A stretch of 5,296 nt of DNA, from contig JAEWKX010000358.1 of assembly GCA_023393575.1 (NCBI GenBank), forward strand, positions 1 to 5,296. Direction: 5' to 3'. Source of the stretch: Pseudomonadota bacterium (GTDB lineage Bacteria > Pseudomonadota > Alphaproteobacteria > Rhizobiales > Rhizobiaceae). Below are positions 1-4,214 of the stretch, one piece after another; the stretch's first letter is position 1, and the number at the start of each line of letters is the position of its first letter. A model generated the notes under the pieces. That model had not been told where the DNA came from, did no database searches, and saw only the letters and a list, made by a program, of their open reading frames with translations. Both the position numbers and the translations under genes were made by a program.

Positions 1-684
1 GAACTGGCCGGTGTTCTTCTCGTTGATCCGGAAATAGGTCGACAGCTCCATCGGGCAACGGACGCCCTTCGGCACGAAGACGAAGGATCCGTCGGTGAAG
101 ACCGCGGAATTGAGGGTCGCATAATAGTTGTCGGTGGTCGGAACGACCGAGCCGAGATACTTCTTGATGAGTTCGGGATGCTCGCGGATCGCCTCGGAGA
201 TCGACATGAAGATCACGCCGGCCTTCTCCAGTTCCTTCCGGAATGTCGTCACGACCGAGACCGAGTCGAAGACCGCATCGACGGCGACCTTGGAGGTCTT
301 CACGCCGGCAAGGATTTCCTGCTCGCGCAGCGGAATGCCCAGCTTCTCGTAGGTCCGCAACAGTTCGGGATCGACTTCGTCCAAAGAGGTCGGGCCGGTC
401 ACGTTCTTCGGGGCCGCGTAGTAGTAAATGTCGTTGAAGTCGATCCTGGGATAGTCAACGCGCGCCCATGTCGGCTCTTCCATGGTCAACCAGCGGCGAT
501 AGGCGTCGCGGCGCCATTCCAGCATCCATTCCGGCTCCCGCTTCTTGGCCGAGATGAAGCGGATGATGTCTTCCGAGAGACCCTTGGGGGCCTTGTCCAC
601 TTCGATGATGGTCTCGAAGCCGTATTTGTACTGATCGATGTCGATCCCTCGGACCTGATCGATTGTCTCCTGGACGGCAGGCAT
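1..684 (-). CDS. sufB: SufB, Fe-S cluster scaffold subunit (partial, N-terminal 228 codons)
   Basis: SufB is the scaffold core of the cytoplasmic SufBCD complex, on which Fe-S clusters are assembled from persulfide sulfur and iron, powered by the SufC ATPase. The reading frame starts at the ATG at 684-682 and runs off the left edge after 228 codons, roughly half of the usual length of about 490 residues. Recognisable family segments are YYYAAPKN (about 87-94), [19 protein letters not shown] sequence (about 157-171, here [14 protein letters not shown]), KKYLGSVVP (174-182) and [19 protein letters not shown] (203-221), the strongest signature. The conserved C-terminal catalytic cysteine and glutamate of the family lie outside the window. 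A GGAGA ribosome site at 691-695, six bases before the ATG, supports this start. It lies 140 bases downstream of the cysteine desulfurase gene on the same strand and is probably in the same operon; sufC and sufD would be expected further left. Identification is firm. Confidence 0.97.
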   Translation of the reverse strand, partial: MPAVQETIDQVRGIDIDQYKYGFETIIEVDKAPKGLSEDIIRFISAKKREPEWMLEWRRDAYRRWLTMEEPTWARVDYPRIDFNDIYYYAAPKNVTGPTSLDEVDPELLRTYEKLGIPLREQEILAGVKTSKVAVDAVFDSVSVVTTFRKELEKAGVIFMSISEAIREHPELIKKYLGSVVPTTDNYYATLNSAVFTDGSFVFVPKGVRCPMELSTYFRINEKNTGQF

Positions 685-690
685 GCGCGT

Positions 691-695
691 TCTCC
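691..695 (-). promoter_or_regulatory. Ribosome binding site of sufB
   Basis: On the minus strand GGAGA sits six bases before the sufB ATG. It decides the start at 684, because no other in-frame start nearby has comparable spacing and the protein then begins as SufB homologues do. Confidence 0.7.
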
Positions 696-703
696 AACTC
701 TCA

Positions 704-719
704 GCCGGCGTCTGCCGGC
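704..719 (-). repeat. Short GC-rich hairpin before sufB ribosome site
   Basis: GCCGGC is repeated around a four-base spacer (GCCGGC-N4-GCCGGC, read on either strand), and each copy is itself palindromic. It would form a six-base-pair GC stem in the transcript about eight bases upstream of the sufB ribosome site. It has no T tract, so it is not a canonical terminator. A role in translation or transcript stability is inference only. Confidence 0.45.
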
Positions 720-731
720 ACCTCTTTGTTC

Positions 732-759
732 GGGCGAGAAATTACGCCCCTCATGTAAT
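732..759 (-). repeat. Two overlapping, mutually exclusive small inverted repeats
   Basis: ATTAC (741-745) pairs with GTAAT (755-759) around nine bases, and GGGCG (732-736) pairs with CGCCC (745-749) around eight bases. The arms overlap, so both cannot form in the same RNA. The first could also be read as a protein-binding dyad ATTAC-N9-GTAAT. Five-base stems arise often by chance; they are listed because they sit in a row with stronger hairpins in this gap. Confidence 0.3.
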
Positions 760-760
760 G

Positions 761-789
761 GCCAAAAGGCGCGTTTCCCACCTTTCGGC
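761..789 (-). repeat. Hairpin 2 in the desulfurase-sufB gap
   Basis: On the minus strand GCCGAAAGG (789-781) pairs with CCTTTTGGC (769-761) over nine pairs, one of them G-U, closing an 11-base loop. Its upstream arm shares positions 786-789 with the outer stem of the hairpin at 786-824, so the full versions of the two compete. The four T of the downstream arm lie inside the stem, and no T run follows, so it does not look like an intrinsic terminator. Confidence 0.45.
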
Positions 790-824
790 AAGCGGAAAAT
801 TGCCTTTCCGCATGTTTCTTGCCG
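786..824 (-). repeat. Hairpin 1, directly after the desulfurase stop codon
   Basis: An outer stem CGGCAA/TTGCCG (786-791 with 819-824) continues directly on one side into an inner stem GCGGAAA/TTTCCGC (792-798 with 805-811). The other side has a seven-base bulge at 812-818 and the loop is six bases, giving 13 pairs in all. On the minus strand it starts immediately after the TAG at 825-827. There is no following T tract, so it is more likely an RNA stability, processing or attenuation element than a classic terminator. That role is inference; the base pairing is seen directly. Confidence 0.55.
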
Positions 825-1991
825 CTATGCGGCCTTTCCCGCCGAACGTCGCCGGCGGGCAATCCTCTCGAATGCCTCCAGCGTGGCGTCTATGTCGGCC
901 TCGCTGGTCGCCGGTCCCAGAGAAATCCGGAGCCCGCCGATTTCCGCATCGAGGCCCATCGCCGAAAGCACATGGCTCTGGCCCAGCTTGCCCGAGGAAC
1001 AGGCAGACCCTGCCGAGATCGCAATCCCTTCAAGGTCGAACGCGATCTGTCCGGTTTCCGACTTCAGGCCGGGCAAGCTGAAGAAGCACGTGTTGCCGAC
1101 CCGCTCCACAGCATCGCCATGGATGATCACGTCGGCCGCCACCTGGCGCATCCCTTCCTCCAGCCGGCGGCGCTGGGCGGCGATTGCGGCATTGCGTCCG
1201 CCCAGTCCCTCAAGCGCTGCTTCAGCGGCTGCGCCGAAGCCGATGATCCCATGGAAATTCTCTGTCCCCGAGCGGTGACCCCTCTCCTGTCCGCCACCGC
1301 GGATCAGCGGTGCCGGCATGAGCGTCTCCCCCCGGCTGACAAGTGCCCCTACCCCTTTCGGTCCGCCGATCTTGTGCGATGACAGAAGAAGGAAATCCGC
1401 CCCGAGCGTATTGATATCGACCGCCATCCTGCCCGCGGCCTGCACCGCATCGACGACGATCACGCCGCCATGCCCGTGGACGAGGCGGGCGGCTTCCGCC
1501 ACCGGCTGGATCACGCCGGTCTCGTTATTGACGAGCATCAGGGCGACCATCGGCATGCCGAGAGACGCATCGTGGGCCTGCAAAGCTGCCGCCAGTGCCT
1601 CGAGATCGACGACGCCGGATCGCGTGGCGCCGATCTGCCTAACGGCCTCCTGCAAAAAGCGGCCTCCTTCGCGGACGGCCGGGTGCTCGATCGCCGATAC
1701 GTGAAGACGGCCGATCGTCAGTGGTGTGCGTCCCATCCGGAAGTCCGGGGTCAACACGTGGTTGGCGGCCTCCGTGGCGCCGCTCGTAAAGATCACATGC
1801 GCCGGATCCGCACCGACCAGTCCCGCCACCTGGCGTCGCGCCTTCTCCAGCATCGCGCGTGCCGCCCGCCCTTCGGCATGAACGGAGGAGGCGTTTCCCG
1901 GCAACTGGAGCGCTTCCAACATAGCCAGCCGTGCCGGCTCACCGATCGGTGCCGTCGCGTTCCAGTCCATGTAGACGCGCGTCCTAGCCAT
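825..1991 (-). CDS. Class I (NifS/IscS-type) cysteine desulfurase of the suf operon
   Basis: This PLP enzyme converts L-cysteine to alanine and a protein-bound persulfide that feeds Fe-S assembly. The 388-residue product shows the full aminotransferase class V signature: TSGATEAANH (69-78), SAIEHPAV with the cofactor-stacking His103, VNNETGV with Asn156, VVDAVQAAG with Asp181 and Gln184, SSHKIGGPKG with the PLP lysine Lys207, RSGTEN (240-245), and SAGSACSSG with active-site Cys331 on a short serine-rich loop. A substrate-binding arginine is likely Arg355 (LRISLGP). The SACSSG context marks class I (NifS/IscS) rather than class II SufS. I chose the ATG at 1991 because the protein then begins MARTRVYMDWNATAP like its relatives; an AAAGG lies eight bases upstream and a better AGGAAGG fifteen bases upstream. 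It is the first gene after the suf promoter, with sufB next. Rhizobial genomes often name this gene sufS2, or annotate it only as cysteine desulfurase. Confidence 0.95.
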   Translation of the reverse strand: MARTRVYMDWNATAPIGEPARLAMLEALQLPGNASSVHAEGRAARAMLEKARRQVAGLVGADPAHVIFTSGATEAANHVLTPDFRMGRTPLTIGRLHVSAIEHPAVREGGRFLQEAVRQIGATRSGVVDLEALAAALQAHDASLGMPMVALMLVNNETGVIQPVAEAARLVHGHGGVIVVDAVQAAGRMAVDINTLGADFLLLSSHKIGGPKGVGALVSRGETLMPAPLIRGGGQERGHRSGTENFHGIIGFGAAAEAALEGLGGRNAAIAAQRRRLEEGMRQVAADVIIHGDAVERVGNTCFFSLPGLKSETGQIAFDLEGIAISAGSACSSGKLGQSHVLSAMGLDAEIGGLRISLGPATSEADIDATLEAFERIARRRRSAGKAA

Positions 1992-2136
1992 TGCCGGAGC
2001 CTTTTTCCTTCCTAGATGTCTTGGCTGGCCCAACGCGGCGTTCGATACTACCGCATTTTCCTTGAAATCCCGGACAGGCTTGCCTTATGAGACGTCGATC
2101 GGGCCACACCAAGGCCCAAATTTCGAATGGTTCTAT
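1992..2136 (-). promoter_or_regulatory. Long 5' leader of the suf transcript (predicted)
   Basis: If transcription starts about seven bases after the predicted -10 element, the mRNA carries roughly 145 untranslated bases before the desulfurase ATG. The leader contains a hairpin GGGCC/GGCCC (2101-2105 with 2113-2117, seven-base loop), a second TTGGGCC copy near 2028-2034 that could pair with the same arm, and a two-codon ATG-CGG-TAG frame at 2048-2056. The start site is inferred from the promoter, not observed. No known riboswitch class is recognised here. Confidence 0.35.
2062..2090 (+). promoter_or_regulatory. Possible promoter of the hydrolase gene (TTGAAA-N17-TTATGA)
   Basis: TTGAAA at 2062-2067 and TTATGA at 2085-2090 are separated by 17 bases. 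This is the best plus-strand promoter-like pair in the divergent region, though it is weaker than the suf promoter and lies about 130 bases before the hydrolase ATG. If active, it would be transcribed across the suf promoter and antisense to the suf leader. Confidence 0.3.
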
Positions 2137-2142
2137 ACTGAG

Positions 2143-2171
2143 TTCTAGAAAAGCTGACAGCGTTCGTCAAG
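2143..2171 (-). promoter_or_regulatory. Predicted promoter of the suf operon (CTTGAC-N17-CTAGAA)
   Basis: On the minus strand CTTGAC (2171-2166) is followed by exactly 17 bases and CTAGAA (2148-2143). This closely matches the alphaproteobacterial housekeeping pattern CTTGAC-N17-CTATAT, with a perfect -35. It points at the desulfurase gene and is the best promoter match in the divergent region. The predicted start of transcription is near 2136. Confidence 0.65.
2155..2169 (-). promoter_or_regulatory. Iron-responsive-operator-like site (TGA-N9-TCA), candidate RirA box
   Basis: TGACGAACGCTGTCA on the minus strand fits the TGA-N9-TCA core described for the rhizobial iron-responsive operator bound by RirA, an Rrf2-family repressor. 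It overlaps the -35 element and most of the -10/-35 spacer of the suf promoter, the position expected for a repressor. Known biology: suf operons are RirA-repressed under iron-replete conditions in several rhizobia. By rough estimate a six-base core would occur by chance in about 5% of regions this size; location and context make it more convincing than the match alone. Confidence 0.55.
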
Positions 2172-2180
2172 TCTAGACTT
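2169..2180. repeat. Perfect 12-bp palindrome AAGTCTAGACTT upstream of the suf -35
   Basis: AAGTCTAGACTT is its own reverse complement. It overlaps the upstream edge of the suf -35 element and abuts the TGA-N9-TCA site. A smaller palindrome with the same CTAG core, TTCTAGAA, covers the -10 at 2143-2150; the centres are 28 bp apart. It could be a second operator or activator site. No regulator can be named from sequence alone. Confidence 0.45.
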
Positions 2181-2210
2181 ACCCCTCGGTTCGAGACCTG
2201 AACTGTGACC

Positions 2211-2214
2211 GGAG
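2211..2214 (+). promoter_or_regulatory. Ribosome binding site deciding the hydrolase start
   Basis: GGAG ends five bases before the ATG at 2220. An in-frame GTG at 2205 lies upstream of this site and has no ribosome site of its own, so the ATG at 2220 is preferred. Confidence 0.65.
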
Positions 2215-2219
2215 TACCA

Positions 2220-2897
2220 ATGCCCGAAGTCATTTTCAACGGCCCTGCCGGCCGCCTGGAAGGCCGTTACCAGCCGTCGAAGGAAAAGAGCGCGCCGATC
2301 GCGATCATCCTTCATCCGCACCCGCAGTTCGGCGGCACGATGAACAACCAGATCGTCTACCAGCTCTTCTACATGTTCCAGAAGCGCGGGTTCACGACGC
2401 TGCGATTCAACTTCCGCGGCATCGGCCGCAGCCAGGGCGAGTTCGACCATGGCGCAGGCGAGCTTTCGGATGCGGCTTCGGCGCTCGACTGGGTGCAGAG
2501 CCTGCACCCCGATTCCAAGAGCTGCTGGGTCGCCGGCTATTCGTTCGGGGCCTGGATCGGCATGCAGCTCCTGATGCGCCGACCGGAGATCGAAGGATTC
2601 ATGTCGATCGCGCCGCAGCCCAACATCTACGACTTCTCCTTCCTGGCGCCCTGTCCCTCCTCGGGGCTGATCATTCACGGGAATGCCGACAAGGTTGCTC
2701 CGGAGAAGGATGTGCTGGGGCTCGTCGACAAGCTCAAGGCGCAAAAAGGCATCCTGATCACCCACAAGACGCTCGAGGGCGCCAATCATTTCTTCAACGG
2801 CCAGGTCGATAGCCTCCTGGCGGACTGCGAGGATTATCTGGATCGTCGCCTGGACGGCGAACTCGTCCCCGAGCCTGCCGCCAAGCGTATTCGCTGA
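2220..2897 (+). CDS. Alpha/beta hydrolase of the COG2945 type, substrate unknown
   Basis: This is a 225-residue cytoplasmic alpha/beta-fold hydrolase with no signal peptide or membrane segment. The N-terminal part carries LHPHPQFGGTMNN (31-43) and LRFNFRGIGRSQGEFD (61-76), both characteristic of the small COG2945 family and providing the oxyanion-hole region. The nucleophile elbow is GYSFGA with Ser108, the probable acid is Asp157 in HGNADKVAP, and the probable base is His190 in GANHFF, so the triad looks intact. The short lid-less core and length match the family. The ATG at 2220 is chosen over the GTG at 2205 for its GGAG site. The gene is divergent from the suf operon and convergent with the diguanylate cyclase gene. 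Family members have mostly uncharacterised substrates; an esterase or peptidase-like activity is plausible but not shown. Confidence 0.9.
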   Translation: MPEVIFNGPAGRLEGRYQPSKEKSAPIAIILHPHPQFGGTMNNQIVYQLFYMFQKRGFTTLRFNFRGIGRSQGEFDHGAGELSDAASALDWVQSLHPDSKSCWVAGYSFGAWIGMQLLMRRPEIEGFMSIAPQPNIYDFSFLAPCPSSGLIIHGNADKVAPEKDVLGLVDKLKAQKGILITHKTLEGANHFFNGQVDSLLADCEDYLDRRLDGELVPEPAAKRIR

Positions 2898-2931
2898 CGA
2901 TACTCTGGCAGCACAGTCCTCTCGGATCCAT
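2898..2931. other. Convergent gap without a recognisable terminator
   Basis: Only 34 bases separate the stop codons of the hydrolase (plus strand) and the diguanylate cyclase (minus strand). I find no stem of more than a few pairs and no T tract on either strand, so the transcripts probably overlap or end by a factor-dependent route. This is an inference from absence. Confidence 0.4.
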
Positions 2932-4119
2932 TTACCGAAGGTCGCCGCTCACGATCGAAAGCGTCGGCGGCAATGGTCCGTCACGTCTTACGCAGTTGCG
3001 GCCGTCGGCCTTGGCCCTGTAGAGGGCCCTGTCCGCTTCCCGCATAGTGTCTGAAAAGCCTTGGTCCTCGGCCAGCGCCGCGACTCCGAAACTTGCGGTC
3101 ACCCTGAAACCGGAGGGAAGGCCGGGGATCGAAAGCGATGCCATCGTTGTCCGCAAGGCTTCGGCCAGCGAGACGGCAGCCGCCAGCTGGATGTTCGACA
3201 GGAAGATGGCGAATTCCTCGCCGCCGAGCCGCCCCACGACCGCTGACGGAGGAGCATGGCTGCGCAGCACTTCCCCCATGGCTTCAATCACCGCATCGCC
3301 GCAGTGATGACCATAGGTGTCGTTGATGTTCTTGAAATGGTCCAGGTCGCATACGATGACGCTATGTGGGCCGCCTGGAATGCCGCGCAACAGCGTCGAT
3401 ACCTGGTTCTCGAATCCTCGGCGGTTGAGAAGCTTGGAAAGCGCGTCCTGCTCCGAATTGCTGCGTTCCTCGTCCATGATCTCCAAAACGAGGATGGCGA
3501 GAAGCATCAATCCGCACGTAACGATCATGACACCGGTCGCGCTCTGGGAGATGATCGCGTAGTTGGTGGTGATATAGTCCCTCGCCGTCGAACCGGCGCC
3601 GACGATGACGGCCAGCGCCGCTTTTCCAACAAAGTGAACGGCCGTCACCAGCAGGAGCGTCGCAAGCGCCCAGTCGACAGGCAGTTTTCGCGGCGAGCGT
3701 AGCACCGAGCCGGCAGCCGACAATGCGAGCCAGGCGAACGGCGCCTGGTATGTGAACGCATGAACGACGGTGCCGCGCGGCAGGTCATAGATCAACAGGT
3801 CGATGCCGCACCAGACGGCGAAGAAGAGGGCCTGTCCGGGCAGGCTGATCCTGTCGCCATACAGGTTGGCGATGCCGACGCGCAGTAACTGCAATCCGCC
3901 AAGGACCGAGGCGAAGGCCGCGATGGCCGAAACCTTGACCAGGTCCGTATGCGCCACCATCAGCTCGAATATCGTGGAGAAGGCGGCGACCGCGAAGCCC
4001 GCGGCAATCCATCGGGCCGCGATCCGTGAACGGCTCCGGCTGGAAACGACTAGGAAGACGACGCAAAAGGAAAAGGCGATGATGAAGTTGACCGCCAGGA
4101 AGAAGTTCGTGCCGTTCAT
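2932..4119 (-). CDS. Membrane-anchored diguanylate cyclase (GGDEF domain)
   Basis: The 395-residue protein would make cyclic di-GMP from two GTP at the inner membrane. The N-terminal half (about 1-215) is hydrophobic with six or seven likely membrane spans, roughly at 5-25, 37-55, 63-85, 96-111, 121-140, 151-173 and 192-214; I recognise no named sensor domain in it. A short linker leads to a GGDEF domain (about 220-380) with LSKLLNRRGFE (227-237), CDLDHFKNINDTYGHHCGD (257-275; metal-binding Asp258, GTP-binding Asn266 and Asp275), the active-site loop RLGGEEF (297-303), and ASFGVA (342-347). The I-site RxxD that normally precedes GGEEF is replaced by PPSA, so product inhibition through it is unlikely. 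There is no EAL domain. The ATG at 4119 is the only start after the upstream in-frame stop, but its ribosome site is poor. It lies 95 bases after anmK on the same strand, with no clear terminator between them. Its role (motility, biofilm or other) cannot be read from sequence. Confidence 0.93.
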   Translation of the reverse strand: MNGTNFFLAVNFIIAFSFCVVFLVVSSRSRSRIAARWIAAGFAVAAFSTIFELMVAHTDLVKVSAIAAFASVLGGLQLLRVGIANLYGDRISLPGQALFFAVWCGIDLLIYDLPRGTVVHAFTYQAPFAWLALSAAGSVLRSPRKLPVDWALATLLLVTAVHFVGKAALAVIVGAGSTARDYITTNYAIISQSATGVMIVTCGLMLLAILVLEIMDEERSNSEQDALSKLLNRRGFENQVSTLLRGIPGGPHSVIVCDLDHFKNINDTYGHHCGDAVIEAMGEVLRSHAPPSAVVGRLGGEEFAIFLSNIQLAAAVSLAEALRTTMASLSIPGLPSGFRVTASFGVAALAEDQGFSDTMREADRALYRAKADGRNCVRRDGPLPPTLSIVSGDLR

Positions 4120-4214
4120 GGTTGCAGAGCTGCGGGATGACGCAGCGCCCCGTTAGAGAAGGTTCGACGGTGCAGCCACACGTCGGAAGCGCGGCGGCCA
4201 AAGGCTGGCGCGAA
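4120..4214 (-). other. Gap between anmK and the diguanylate cyclase gene
   Basis: Ninety-five bases with no convincing terminator after anmK, no good match to a CTTGAC-type promoter, and no strong ribosome site before the ATG at 4119. The two genes may be cotranscribed from an anmK-side promoter outside the window, or the cyclase may use an alternative sigma factor promoter that I cannot recognise. Confidence 0.3.

Noticed and set aside
732..769. A separate sufB promoter in the gap (TTTTGG-N17-TAATTT on the minus strand).
   Set aside because: The spacing is right but both hexamers match poorly and lie within the inverted repeats; not enough to call.
786..824. An intrinsic terminator after the desulfurase gene.
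   Set aside because: The hairpin is strong but lacks a following T tract on the minus strand, and sufB is expected to be cotranscribed.
178..1278. A 366-codon open frame on the plus strand opposite sufB and the desulfurase gene.
   Set aside because: It is antisense to two firmly identified genes, crosses their intergenic gap, and its product is arginine- and proline-rich with no recognisable domain, as expected for a shadow frame in GC-rich DNA.
1470..2015. A 181-codon plus-strand open frame opposite the desulfurase gene.
   Set aside because: It is fully antisense to a well-supported gene, with no ribosome site, no family resemblance and biased composition.
1992..2033. An alternative TTG start for the desulfurase at 2033, adding 14 residues.
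   Set aside because: The added residues are unlike the family N-terminus, and starting at the ATG at 1991 gives the usual short lead into RVYMDWNATAP.
2205..2219. An alternative GTG start for the hydrolase at 2205.
   Set aside because: The GGAG ribosome site lies downstream of this GTG and is correctly spaced for the ATG at 2220.
2048..2239. A 63-codon minus-strand frame across the divergent region.
   Set aside because: It starts upstream of the predicted suf promoter, inside the hydrolase gene, and contains the promoter elements within its body; there is no ribosome site.
2145..2789. A 214-codon minus-strand open frame opposite the hydrolase gene.
   Set aside because: It mirrors the hydrolase codons, resembles no known protein, and its end runs into the suf promoter.
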